64,000 bases of DNA from NCBI GenBank assembly GCA_004009845.1, contig RMBW01000032.1, positions 1-64,000 on the forward strand, read 5' to 3'. Source of the stretch: Davidsoniella eucalypti (lineage: Eukaryota; Ascomycota; Sordariomycetes; Microascales; Ceratocystidaceae). Positions 44,512 through 57,379 of the stretch are shown piece after piece (the stretch's first letter is position 1; each line of letters begins with the position of its first letter). The translations under genes and the position numbers were made by a program. The notes below the pieces were generated by a model, which was given only the letters and a program-made list of their open reading frames with translations, made no database searches and had not been told where the DNA came from.

Positions 44512-47500
44512 TTTGAAAAGGTGGTGGATATCAGATCGGGAAGAGAAGAAGGCGGAGTAGTTAGAAACGACTGTGGTTCAGCTGGATGGCTTGTTGAAGA
44601 CTAGAAAGAGTGGACGGCAAGAAGATTGCTAACGAATTATATAAGCTATGAAGGCTTGGAGAGAAGGAAGGAAAGTTGAGATGTTTGTAGTGAAGATGAA
44701 CTGGAGCAGGAGAAACGTCAGGAAAAGAAGGAGGGCATCTCGGCAGTCTTAAAGGCGCGGGGCACAAAGTAAGAAAGAAGCAACAACCGCCGGAAGAGCA
44801 GCTAACAACATTTGCAACTACTGATCAAGGGTGGGCGTTTGGCCTCTAGCAGGGGTATTTTTATTGTTTATTATTTCTTTTTTCTCAATTTCTCAATTTC
44901 TCCATTGGTTGGTCTCGGCAGTCAATGTGTGAGAGGCAAAGACATACATAGTTCCAACACCAACACCTGCAAAGTGACACTCGAATGAAGAAAAGAAAGA
45001 TTGGCTTTGTAGGGATTGCAAGGATACAGGGGGTCTGGATCGAACGACAGGGTTGTGTGGCCTATGGATGGAATGAGCCATGGTTAAGACTGGACAAGAA
45101 CTTGATAGACAGCCCATCATTGAGCGAGGAAGGTCTGTGCCCTGGAACTGACTAGCTGAGATTATACAGGCCAAGGGCGAGTGTTCATTGCAAGGGGTGT
45201 CTCTTTTCTTAGCTGCTGTCCACGGCCAAAAGGGAACAAGAGAGGAAACAGCCGCCAACAATTACCCGCCTGAAGCAGAACACAGACTGGCGGGTTTTGG
45301 CAAAAGGTCCCTCAAGCTCTGCCTGCTGTCACCCGTGTGGTGGAAAATGTACGAGAAAAACATGGCGAGAGGGCTTGCTTGAGTGTCTTGGACCGTATAT
45401 GCCGTACATCGTGAGATTCCAGATGCTATGCTGTGGACCGAAAGAAGCACTGCCCGCCTCGCTATCCAAGGTATATAGCAGACGAGACAGTCAGCAGTAG
45501 ATAGGCTGATAGGCAGGCCTGGAGAGACAGAAACAGCCTCTACGCATAAACAAGCAGCCTCAGGGTCGGTCTCCCGCCAACGCTGGCTTGTCCGCAGTCC
45601 AGTCTCTGGCGATCTGATCGACGGCAAGTCATACAAAGAATAGCATCGTGGTCCTACAGCTCTAGCCCGTCTCCTTACTACTTTCGTGCTTTTCTGTATC
45701 GGCTCAAATGATAAGACGGGCAGGGTTTCAACCGCGTCCAAATTCTCGCTCCACCACAGATGCCACATCGTGACTACGGCTATGATAACGAAGTATTACT
45801 ATAGCTGGTACTCGATGTTGTAAGTAAGCCGACAAAAAGAAACAAAGAAAAAGGCCAGAGACCATCCATCCACCGATTTGGCAGCATCGCTCGATGTTGC
45901 GCTTGGTCGTTCCAAGCTGAGATGATATTTAACTCGGCGGACAGAACGCAACCATAAGCCAATGATTGTGTTTCTCGATGGAACAGCAAACACTGAAATC
46001 TCGTGGTGCTTATCGCAAACTTGGAGAGATCCCGATCAACGTAGCATGTGTTATGCCCTACTGTGTTATATTCTAGTGTCTGCCATAGTGAGATCGAGAC
46101 CTATAATCTTCTCGATCAAGACAAACTGCAGTGGAAACAGCTGCATCGCCGACCTGCATGGCTTTTTTCGCCATTTTTATACTTTCTACTAGCAAATATG
46201 CGTATATGCAACAATCCGTAGGAGACGGGATTGAGAAAAAAACTTAATAAAAACGCCACACCTTCGTTCTCGCCAAGCCACAATAAAGCCAAGACTGTCT
46301 AACATCTTACAATGTATGTACATTCGCTGTAAATTACCCGCCGTACACTGAAACCAAAGCCTCTAAGAAGCGAAAAGAGCTCTCGGACGCGGCGCAAGAG
46401 TTGCAGTGCAACGCTGCCATTGGGGAGCTATAATAAAAAAGTAAGCTAAATCATTGCACAATGCTATCTCGCTCTCTGTACAAGTATATGAATAGCAGAA
46501 ATCAAAATCAAAGACAAGACAAATACTACCCTCATCGACAAACAGTCACCCCGTGGCTTAAACTCTGTAACCCAAGCCCATCTCGGCTGTCATGTTGCCC
46601 AGATAGTTGGCTCAGGTACGCCCAACACGCGGGTTCAAGTTCAGCCAGCGCACCAGCCCACTGAAGAACAGTGGTGCATGTGTCATCCTCTCCCTAACTT
46701 ACAGTGGGTATTCTTCGCAGCTAGAGAGCAACAAAAAATACAAAAAATACAACACAATAACATAAGCAAAAAAGAGTGTACCTTGCTAGTTGTTAGCGAC
46801 TTTCTTGTCTGATTGTACATCTATTGTTGATGTTTTTTTTCAGTTTGTCATTCTATCTAAAATGTCAGAAAAGTAGCAGTGTTCAGGCTTAGTTTACCTA
46901 GGAAGCCATAGTGCCTGGTCGCAAAAGCCATTCAAACAGTTCAAAAAAGCCTAGATATATCTCAGACCCGTGCAAACCCTAACACAAAATAGGCGAAACA
47001 ACACCATAGACATAACTAGTAGAACAGAAGCGACAAACATCTGAAAGCTTATAATCGGTTGCTTCTTCCCGCTTGTCTTTGGCCATCAACTGCTTTGTGC
47101 TTTTTCTTCGCTGACAATACCGTTCGTACTACAACTTGTAGTCTCGCCACACATTCTACTCGGGGATTTTTCCAAAGAAAGCCAAGATCGGGGATTATGT
47201 AGAGTTTTGTTTTCAGGATGCCGAGTAGATATGTGTCTAGCTGCAAATCGTGATGTGAAAGTTGAACTTTATATCGACTAGGGCTGGACTAGAATGTACA
47301 CTATGTATTTTCACATCGCATGCTAAGCATTAAAGCAGTAAGTTGAATCTTCTACTACGGAGCGTTGCCCTACCAATTGCTCTGAGTTTGCGCTCTAATT
47401 TTGATGATATGCAAGAACTAGGCTTGTTGTTTTCTTCTCCCCGTCTCCAGGCCAAAAGAGAAAAAAAACAAAAAAAAAAAAACCAAACGACTCGTTGTCG

Positions 47501-47707
47501 CCACTTTAGCTTCCTCCATCCCACTGAAGAATTTGAGCTTGATTGCCGTTACCCCTACACCTACACAACTCGGGTCTTGAGAAGTCACGATCATGGCTTG
47601 ACTTTGTTATTTACTTTGTTTTCTGAGGGGATTTAAAGTTTGCGTTCTCTTTTATTTCCCTCTCCGGCTATATCAAGCTGCAAACTGGGCCATGCCAGGC
47701 CATGGCG

Positions 47708-47731
47708 TTATTATTATTATTATTATTATTA
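47708..47731. repeat. (TTA)8 microsatellite
   Basis: Eight perfect TTA units in intergenic DNA. Confidence 0.95.
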
Positions 47732-48440
47732 TTTTACTGCGGTGATGCCTGGGCTTTTTGGCGTGTTTGCTTTACAAGCTTACTGTTGATTCTCTGTATA
47801 TCCGTCCTATATTCCTCTGGGGTCTTGCCTGTCCGACTAAAATAGCGACTATTCGTCTCTACCATGGGCTTTGCCAGCAAACAAAGCCAGTTCTTTTTCT
47901 TCGTCGTGGTTTCTCAGTGCATTTTTATTCTCATTTTTGTGCTTGTTACATGAGGGCAGCTATACAAACATAATTTGAGAAGGTCCTGTTTTTGCTAAAT
48001 TATATGTCTTGATGCCACGCAACTGAGTTCTCCAGGTAAAGACAATAATGATACTATGCCACGCCTGATATCTGAGCCAAGTCCTACGTTACTCATTGAC
48101 CACCTTGTTCTGTAGACTTGCAAACAGTCGGCTGCGGTACAATCTGTTGGCCACTGCATAGTTATCGTGTGTCACAACGTAGCACAACCACTGTCGCCTG
48201 TCTTGCAGGCTTTTTTCTTTTCGTTATTGTTCGCTACTTTATTCACGCAAGCCATCATCTGTTCCTTCATGTAGTCCCGCATCAACCTTAAACTTGTAGT
48301 TTCTTTTCTCTCTCCTTACAATCTTGCGAATCCAAGTTCCCTCCGCTCATTATTGTTATTCTTTCTTTCTCCACCCTGTACGATGCCAATAATTGATAGC
48401 ATGTGCTGAAAAATACAAATTATTGTGAAAAAGTCTCATA

Positions 48441-48461
48441 TTTTCTATTTTCTATTTTCTA
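48441..48461. repeat. Three tandem copies of TTTTCTA
   Basis: Three perfect 7-bp units in intergenic DNA, followed by a partial fourth. Confidence 0.9.
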
Positions 48462-48945
48462 TTTGGTTGTTTATTGTATAGTTACATGTATCTGTATACC
48501 TTGGCTTATATCACAAGTAGATCAACTTCAAAAGGCTACCAAATAATAATGATACTTAATATCCCTGAGTCAAATCATTATTACGACTTCCTGATGACCC
48601 AGAGTGACACTTCATGTAGTACTATACTACCAGGAGACATTTTGATGATAAACCTAGACCTGGGAGCTTTTTTTCTTTTTTGATGGGTTTCTATGGTCAA
48701 CAAGCCATGGTCGTACCACTACCACTATTGCCCTGATCAAGAATTACATTCTTCTAGAACAAGATCTTCGTCTTTTGGTCTCGATTTGGAGACAGGCGCA
48801 ATCGTAAACTCCATGTCCTTGTCTCAAGTCTAGACTGATCCTACATGTAATTATTTGACTTATCGTGTACTTCTCTTGAATGGTCAATTATGCTAGAGAA
48901 ATTCATGAATGTGGATTTTCAAAAGATAGGGTTTTCCTTTTTTTT

Positions 48946-48996
48946 TCTCTTTGATTTCTCTTTGATTTTCTCTTTGATTTTCTCTTTGATTTTCCC
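48946..48996. repeat. Four tandem copies of CTCTTTGATTTT
   Basis: An 11-12 bp unit repeats four times. The repeat creates a hydrophobic low-complexity open frame (48890-49138, plus) that is not a gene. Confidence 0.85.
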
Positions 48997-50699
48997 TGTA
49001 CTCTTTCGCCTTTCTTCTCTCGTTTTCTCTATCTTGGCCTCGCTCTCTCTCTCCTACGAATCATTTCCGAAACCCCTCTTTTTTCTCTACTTTTCTCTTT
49101 CTGCCCCTTCTTGTCATGCATCTTATTTTGCTATATAATGAACTTGAAATCTTCGTGAACTGCTCATTGATATTATTGAAAATTTCTATCAGTTGGAGTT
49201 TACTGCGTATCTGGGTTGTACACTAAGATGCTTCTACATTTCTAGACCTTACATGTCCTATTATTTTACTACAACTAGTTACTGTTATTCGAAAGTTAGA
49301 TTCACATGAATGAACATAACATATTATAATATGATATTGCATGCAAGCCTACCCTGGATATCCTTGGTCTCCTTAGTATGTACAATGTACACATATAGTC
49401 ATGCCAAGAACCTATTACGCACTTTGATACACTAACTATCTACATAAGTATGTATGTATGTATGTACACTAGCATGTTTGTAGTAAGTTCGAGAAATGAA
49501 TCTTCTTATTCCTTCCTATTCCTAGTGCTACGGCCACAACGTGTGTACATAATATTTTCATCTGTACATATCTGTATATCGCAGTAATCAACAATATACT
49601 AATGTATAAGAACAGTTTTATATAACTGCCTACATGTATCATGTAGACTCTCTATTTCCCTATTTTTACATATAATTTATACAAAAGTCTTAACTAAAAT
49701 TTCCATAACTGCTTTCCTGGCTATGTTGAAGGTCATAGGTACTATAACCTATTGTATTGTCCACACAATTTGATGTAATAATACCAAAAACAAAACAAAA
49801 GAAAGCGCATATAAAACTAGCGAAAGCTCCGAGAGTGAATAAATAATAGCAAACAAAACACCTCGCTACTAAAACTTTCCACGTACTAGTTCATTGTTTC
49901 ATGCCCTTGGTATATCAACTTTTCATCTTGCGAATCCTAGGCAGTCATAGCTAGTATCTAACTAAGTCTAGCTGAATCTGGTCTAGCCTAAAATACAAAG
50001 CTCGCCCTTGCTTGGCTTCTTTTTCCTTTCTACTACTATGTACATCATAAAAAATCGGGGCTACATGTTGGCGATCTCTCTACATATGTACATGAAAAAC
50101 CCACGTAGACATTCACTAGAACATACAGTAAAATATAACAAAATACAATAATCATTCAATCACATGGAATAATCATCCGCAGAGATAGGATATCTGATTC
50201 AACTGATGAGATATAAAACTAAAACAATGCCATAAGTTTCCCACCCTGCGCCGGTTAACTCAAGTTTTTTTCTTGATAACAAAACAATAACAAATGCATC
50301 CTTCGCCAGTTTTCTTTCGTCTCCTTGGTGGTTTCTTTTTTTTTGTTGTTTTTCAATTTTCATAACCCCCCATGACCTCCCAATAACAAGATTTTGGTTG
50401 AGATAGAACCATTTCTAACAGACCAAGTTATCAAAAGATATATATGTATATTTTTTGAATTTGGTCGTAGGAATGGCCATCTCAAAGATGCAAAGCGTAA
50501 CAAAGGAAACAAAAACAGAAAGCAAGCCATGAAAGGCATAATGAGCCATGTGATAAAAATGTACTCAACAGGAAATCATAAAAGAAATAAACAAAATAAC
50601 AAATAAAAGACTGTTGACTTTTTTGAGGCTGACTGGATTCAGCGATGGATGTGCTTTGCACAAAAGAATGAATCATCATTCTAGCCTTTTCTGGCAAAT

Positions 50700-52611
50700 T
50701 TAAGCCGAGGCGGTTCCCTCAACCTCCTTCTTGACGGGAGAAGAATGAGCCGATTCAACACAAGCAGTCATGCGCTTGGAAAATACGGCATCATTCTCGC
50801 CGATGGGAGACGGAGTGATTACGGTGATGATGCAGTCAGAGCTAGAAGAAATGTTAGAGAATCTAAGGCTGATATATCAATGGAATAGAGGTGAACTTAC
50901 TGACGACGAGTGCGAATGTTTTCAGCCTTGTCACCGGAGACACCATCGGTCTTGGCCGGGTGAGTGTGCGAGCCACTAAGTATTGTTAGTATGCTCGTCA
51001 ATTGAAACTAGTGATGGAAGCCACTATACCTGTGAATATCCTCAGTGGAAGGGTTAGGGCGACGGTAGCTAGGCGTAACAGCAAACGAGCTGCTGGGAGC
51101 ACCGGGGGTACCGACGTGGGGAGTGCCGTAAGCACCCAAGTTGTACTCGTTGGTACGGAACTGACGGCGCTCCGCAGTAACGCGCTTGAGTTCCTTCTGA
51201 GCGGGAGTATCGGCGTAGCGAATGTTCATGACAAGGGAAGGACCACCATCGCGATCGGCGAGGGTGTGGCCATTGTACTGGCGAATGATCTCGTCGCAGA
51301 TATCGCGGTTTTCGAAACTGGTAAGTAGACAAAACTGTTAGTAAACAGAGGGAAAGAGCCTAAAGTAGATATTGTCTTACCGAGCAAAACCAACGCCACG
51401 GCTATTGCCCATGGAATCACGAAGGATCTTCGACGACATAATAGTGAAGCCACGGAAAACAGATGATAGTTCCTGAAAGGGAAGTTAGCATAATGTAGTG
51501 GAACATCAGTATCCTAATTGGGAATTGACTTACAGCTTCGGTGAAACCACGAGGCAGGTTGGAGATGTACAAGTTAGTAGAGTTGTCATCTCCTTCAGCC
51601 TTGAGACGAGAGTTGAATGACTCCTAGAGTATCATTAGTATATCGAACCATTGTACTATTGGTGACGAACGTTTGACTTACGCGGGCAAAACCAACCTCG
51701 TAGCCTAGACGGAAGAAGCCACGAATGCATCGTTCAGAATCGGCGGCTTCATAGAACTTGGCAAAGCCAAAGCTATAAACAAACAAGTCAGAAATCTCGG
51801 GTAAAAACAAAACAAAGAACTATGAATATATGACTTACCCTTTGCAAGCGCCTGTAGCGGCATCAATGATAGCCTTCGAGGTCTCAACATTACCGAAACG
51901 GCTAGTGTACTTCAGAAGAAGTTCATCATCGGTAGTAGGATGGAGACCACGGATGTAGACATTGCGGTTACCCGCAATACGGTTCTCGAGACTTTGCTCA
52001 AGTGTCTTGATGTGGCTCTGAGGAGTGAACAGAGCAGGAACAGCCTTGGGGACGGCAGGCTCCTGTTCCAAAAGAGCATCAATAGCAGCATCAGCAACCT
52101 GGGAAATCTCACGCTTACCAACAAAAACACCGTTCGGAGAAGGAGTATTGTAGGTAGAACGATCAACACCTAGGATGGCGATGTTCTCACGGCCGGTGCC
52201 ATAGAAAGGAGTAGCCGGGGTCGACTCGTTGGTAGAGTACGAAGAACGACGACCCTCCTCGAGGCCAGGGGCATCGCGATCAGTCTGACCACCGGGACCA
52301 CGGGCAGGAGTGTAGGGAACCATGGTAGGGAAATGAATAGTGCCAGAGTAAGCGGTAGAGTAGTGAGGGTCAATGACAGCTTGCATACCATTGGTGGGCT
52401 GGACGCCGTAGAGTTGGCCATCCTGGACGTAGACAAACTGGCCATTGGCGGCCGGATAGACATGGGTCGGGACACCAGAGCCAATGCTCATGTTACCCAT
52501 CTGACTAACGACAGTGTTGACGTTGTCAGAGTGGTACTGAGCACCAGTGGTGGCCTGGGCCTGGGCCTGCGTCTTGGCCTGGGTGTAGGTGGTGTTCTGA
52601 GTCTCCGACAT
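50700..52611 (-). CDS. Two-RRM RNA-binding protein (MSSP/RBMS-like)
   Basis: Probable cytoplasmic or nuclear single-strand RNA-binding protein resembling animal MSSP/RBMS. Seven exons, 52611-51839, 51772-51682, 51623-51534, 51472-51381, 51317-51030, 50975-50901 and 50841-50700, with introns of 54-66 nt and consistent phases, give 516 residues. The N-terminal 215 residues are Gln/Thr/Pro-rich and disordered. RRM1 (about 218-290) has RNP2 VYIRGL and RNP1 KGFGFAKF; RRM2 (about 300-390) has LYISNL and RGVGFARF. The linker and tail are Pro/Ser-rich; the protein ends VKKEVEGTASA. Introns cut both RRMs. A likely 5' leader intron (52621-52701) lies just above the ATG. The targets are unknown; the MSSP likeness is from the RRM1 motif (YIRGL...KAI.D...G.CKGFGF). 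Confidence 0.92.
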
Positions 52612-52620
52612 GATGAAAGT

Positions 52621-52701
52621 CTATGTATGAAGATGTAATTAGTATATATACTGACAAGTGATAGTGTAGTGTAGGGTATGATGGGAAGTCAAGTGACTTA
52701 C
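52621..52701 (-). other. Probable 5'-leader intron of the RRM gene
   Basis: On the minus strand CTGAAA is followed by GTAAGTCAC (donor at 52701), and CATACATAG ends at 52621, ten bases before the ATG at 52611. Both sites match fungal splice consensus and the 81-nt length fits the introns in this window. Confidence 0.55.
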
Positions 52702-55176
52702 TTTCAGTTGGATGACATAGATAGACGAGGCAGAAAAGCAACGATGATAGTAGGTGAAGACCTAAATGAGGGTAGTGGGTGTTGTAAGGCTGGGATTGGA
52801 TAGGGCGCACAGCGCAGGAAGAGTATGAGAAAAAAAACAAAAGAAGAAAAAGAAAGTAAAGAAGGGGGGGGGGAGAAAAAGAAGGGAAAGTAATATCAGT
52901 GAAAAGCGGGTGAAGAGGAAAAGAAGAAGAAGAAAAAAAGGAGGGAGAAAGAAAATTGAAAACTTCGGGGGAGGGAGCCTGGTTTTATACCTTGATTTTG
53001 GGGACCCAGTGGCACCGATCACTCTCTTGATACCAAGAGAGAAAGAGAGAAGGAACGCGAGACGTGCCGTTTGTCAAGTGGATAAAAGCTAAACTGTACG
53101 AAAGGATACTGCTGAATATATATTCGATTTATGTGGGCGTTCTTGATATTATATTTGGGAATCCACATTTGGATATTTATGAAGGGAAACTACGCGAAAG
53201 CTTGATGTACCAGTGAAGTACCTGGCAACAAAAACGTGTTAGAGAATGGTGATGATTAAGGTACGTTGATGCTACATGAGTTACTTTAGCGGTACCAATT
53301 AGGTACTTCTGCGATTTCTAAATCCAGTTGTTTATAGTATGTGAAGATAGCAAGAGCACAATGTGACCCTTCAAAACACAAACAGACTTTGACGGTAAAC
53401 AAGAGATCGTGTTTGTCAACATGAAGGGGGTGTGGGTGAAGAGATAGCAAATGTGCAATGAAAAGTGCTAAAAGGTGCAATCATGGACTTGCCGTATGAA
53501 CAGTTATATAAATTGTGTGCGAGTCAAAATACGTCAAGAACCACTAGAAACACCGGCTAAATTCGCGCCAAGGACTTTACATGGAGTCTGATAATTTTTG
53601 AGAACTTGCCCAGCAACCAGAGATATGAATTTGAGATATCCGAGCGTAAAATTAATTATCATGAGATCTTCGATATTGGTGTTGGCCACTATCTGTGAGG
53701 TTGTCTCGTTGTTGTTGTTATTGATATGAGGTTGGCCTATTTGATGTTGCACAATGCAGGGAAGGCACCCAAAAAGGGAAGGAATAGGCAACATCAACAT
53801 AAATATGGGGAACTCGAAAAAGAATAACAGCAGGTAGGCAATAATATAAATATAAACATAAACAATGAAACAACGAAACAAGAAATATCTATATTGAATT
53901 TGGCAACTATAGGCATCGTACCTTCTTAGTGAAAATTTGTCGTAAATATGAAAAAGTGGGATATCAACAAAGAAACAAAGAGATCAGCGTAGAACATTGA
54001 GTTGTATTGGTATATGATAGAATGGACGGGGATGGGTGATAGTTTGGTGTAGGAAAAGAGAGGTTGAGGAGATGACAGAAGAGTTTTAGTATAGACTCAA
54101 AGAAGTTAAGGTAGCATTGCGTAGTACTACGTGTTTATGATAATGGTATGAATAAGGATTGATAGAATATAAGATGGCCAGCAGAATGCGTTATGTTTCG
54201 ATCCATTTTGCTGGGGATGGAACCAAGCTTTATATTCGTTGCGCGAGCGTCTATGACTCCTTGAAATACGAGCATGATGTACAGGATAGCTGAAGCTATC
54301 ATACCCCACTAGGATACGCTACCAAGGAATATCACTCATTGTTTCATCGTCACGAAGAGCACCAAGTCGATCACCACTTCTTCTTGATACACCAGCGTAG
54401 CCTACCTATCGACATATCTCATACTTCCTTCGCTGTACATATCTATCTACCTATTGCCCATTGTCCAGGTCCTGAACCAACCAATGATAAACATGTTTCG
54501 TTCAGATAATTATATATTTCCATTTTGAGCTGTTTGTCAATGACTAGCCAATGAACGTTCTCTCAAGTTACTGATTGGGTGCTCACTGATCTAGAAACTA
54601 TTACATTTCTATTCACTTCTACGGACATCCTCTTGTCCTTCTCGTATTCATTATCAGGTTACTGATCGTGCAAAAATGGCGAAAATCTTGTATTCTTAAT
54701 ATCAAGTTCTTGCCGTGTTAGGCATAAGATCGTAGCTTCTCTCTAGAATGGTACATACAATATTTCTAGTGGACTTTACTGTGGCACAATAGGAAGGTGC
54801 TATGAATGTAGAAAGTGACTCCTTCTAAAAAAACCTTTTGTGTGCCGCATTTGTGCCATATTATAACCCTGTGTACTTCTGACCCTAACGCTGTTGGTAA
54901 ATATTATGATACTAATTTTCAAACTATGAACAGTTGTATCATGTGAGGCAAAATAGTCAAGCTTAAGTGAATATTAATGTAAATTTAGAGGATAGAACCA
55001 ACTACAGTAGATGTTGTAGATAGAGAGTACTTGTGTGGTATTCTACAAGCCTGAAACCTTTTAATAAATGAAAACAACATGACTAGTAGTGATGATTAAC
55101 GTGATTAAAACCAATAAGAAACGGTATTTGTACTCTATGTACAATGGTAGTATACAATAGAAACAAGAGAGGTCGT
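52702..55176. other. Intergenic region RRM gene / P450 reductase
   Basis: The first about 350 bases (to 53050) are purine-rich on the plus strand, that is a pyrimidine-rich leader for the minus-strand RRM gene, with a G-run at 52865-52873. The rest is AT-rich spacer and the 3' region of the reductase gene. No coding frame is credible. Confidence 0.5.
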
Positions 55177-57379
55177 TTATGACCAGACGTCCTCCTGTGG
55201 TATTTGTTAGAAAAAAAGGGTTCAAAAGCAAAATGGGATGAGATATTGGACATACCTGGTATTGAGTTGAGGAGCGCATGCTCTTGACGATAGCCTCAGC
55301 CTTAGCCTTGGTAATATTGCGCTTCTCAGCGATGATTTGAACAAGAACGGCGTGAACCTCACGAGCCATGTTAGCGGCATCACCGCAAACATAGACGTTG
55401 GCTTTCTTGAGCAAAAGTTCGTTGATTTCATCGGCACGCTCCTTGAGGCGATGCTGGACGTAGACCTTTTCAGCACCCTCACGAGAGAAAGCGGTGACGA
55501 GCTCAAACTTATCGCCCATGGCCTCCTTATATTCCTGTATTTTCGGGTTAGTGATCGTCAATGATAAGTTATGAAGTACTAGATTTATGATGATGATACA
55601 TACCTTCCATTCCTTTTCGTATAGAAAATCTTCAGTGCGGTTGCGGCAACCAAAGAACAGAACAGTACGACCAACATCCTCGCCATTCTTAGCCTGGTGG
55701 GCACGTTCTTGGATGAAGGCACGCATAGGGGCAACACCGGTACCGGGACCGATGCAGATGATGGGCTTAGTAGGATCGGATGGCATCTTGAAGTTGGAGT
55801 GACGGACGTGGACGGGGACGCGAGCACCGGAGTATTTTCCGCGGGGGCCATCGATATGGTAAGTGGCACCGAAGGCACCCGATTCCTTAGTATCGTTCTT
55901 CTTATCGGCGAGGGCAAGCAGGTAGTTGGTAGTGACACCACGGAAATCATCACCTTCGGGACGGCCAGAAACAGAGAAGGATTCAACGACGGCGGTGATA
56001 GAAATACTCTTGGGCTGGACCTGAGATGAAGACGAGATGGAGTAATAGCGGGGTTGCAGCTTAGTCAAGCCTTCGATGAAGGCGGAGAAGGGAATCTTAG
56101 TCCACTTCTCACCGCCGGACACGTTAGACAAAAGACGGGCAATGTTGTAGTACTGAGACAGAGTCTTCTCATGGAAGTAATCCTTATCGTTACCGAGCTT
56201 GACCATCTCAGCCTTGGCTTCAGGAGTAGGGGCGAAAGCAGCGAGAGTAGCGACAAACTGGCGAGAAACAGGGGCACAAATCTCCATGTGGTAACGGGCA
56301 ATGGCATCATAGGTAGTGGGAGTCGGGAAAGGCACTTTGGAGGTAGGCTCGAGAGGCTTCACATCGATGACATCCTCACGCTTGTCAGACAGGCCAATAA
56401 CATCCAGGAAGCGATCGACTTCGGATCCGGCGTTGGTGGGCCAAATGGCGATGTGGTCACCGGTTTCATAGTGGAGGGTCGAGTCGCTGATGTCAACTTC
56501 AATGTGAAGGCAGTGGCGGTCATTTGAAGAGAACAGTTCGCGGGTTTCGGACAGAGGAGCAATGTAGGGGTTGTGGGCAGTGAAGGGGCCCTTGGCAGTA
56601 CCCTTCAGGTGAGGACCGTTGGGCTCGCCTAGGTAGACCTCAGCGTCTTCAGTAGTAATGTTATCACGAGTAGTGATGTTGAATACAGGTTCATAAACAG
56701 CCTCGCGTTCCTGAAGACCCATCTTCTCGGTTAAGGCCTTCCACATAGGCTCCTTCCAGGCAATAAAGTCTTCTTCCATAGTGCCAGCACCATCATCACC
56801 CTCGCCGGCATCACCAATGCGATGAGCTCCGAGACTTTGCAGAAGCTTGTCAACGTGGCGTACCATGAAGTTGTAGTGCTCGTAGGTGTTGTTGCCCAGG
56901 CCGAAAGTAACGTAGTTCAGGTTGTCTAGAGAGCTGCCATCGGAGAACTCGATGTTCTCATCCTTGATAAACTCGTGGAAGTCAACAGCGTTATCGGTAG
57001 GCTCGCCCTCGCCGTAGGTAGCTAGAACGAACATGACCACCTTATCACTAGGGATGGCGTCGAGGTTGTCGAAATCGTAGTCTTCAAGATCGGCTACCAT
57101 GGCGTCTAAGCCGAAGCGACTCTTGCCTTCCTTCACCAGGCGCGAAGCATAGTCCTCGGCGGTACCAGTTTGTGAGCCATAGAACACGATGCAGTTCTTT
57201 CCAGATTCCTCAAGCTTCTCAACAATGTTGCGAGTCTTTCCGGACTTAGCGGAACTAAAGGCAGCATCGGTGTAAGCATTCTTAGGTTTGGCCCAGAGCA
57301 AGCCTTTGGTGAAATAGGCAACGGTTCCGAGCAAAATGGTCGCTAGGACCACCAGGTCCAAAACGTCCAATTCAGCCAT
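55177..57379 (-). CDS. cpr1: NADPH-cytochrome P450 reductase
   Basis: Microsomal flavoprotein that passes electrons from NADPH through FAD and FMN to cytochrome P450s, including those of ergosterol and secondary metabolism. Exons 57379-55604, 55534-55256 and 55194-55177 (introns 69 and 61 nt, phase 0) give 690 residues. The last exon encodes only five residues, EDVWS, the conserved C-terminus. The N-terminal anchor is about residues 5-26 (LDLVVLATILLGTVAYF). The FMN domain has YGSQTGTAEDYA and LATYGEGEPTDNA; the FAD domain has RYYSISSSSQ; NADPH-binding motifs are GPGTGVAPMRAF and CGDAANMAREV. The start at 57379 (CCATGG) gives the family N-terminus MAELD; the upstream open codons have no ATG. 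A C-run lies just before the start codon. Confidence 0.97.

Larger units (their letters stand above)
44512..50699. other. 6.2-kb intergenic region
   Basis: Upstream of the secreted-protein gene and downstream of the RRM gene. Mostly AT-rich, with microsatellites and 7- and 12-bp tandem repeats listed separately. A minus-strand frame 45768-44893 is open but for one TAA (at 45262-45264) and lies in DNA of higher GC; its translation is not recognisable and it may be a chance or decayed frame. The pyrimidine-rich minus strand just above 44512 is the probable leader of the secreted-protein gene. No RNA gene was found. Confidence 0.45.

Noticed and set aside
45025..45055. tRNA-like B-box (GTTCGATCC on the minus strand)
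   Set aside because: The bases on either side cannot form a T-arm stem and no A-box or acceptor stem is present at the right distance.
48890..49138. 82-codon hydrophobic open frame
   Set aside because: Built on the TTTGATTTTCTC tandem repeat; low complexity with no signal of a gene.
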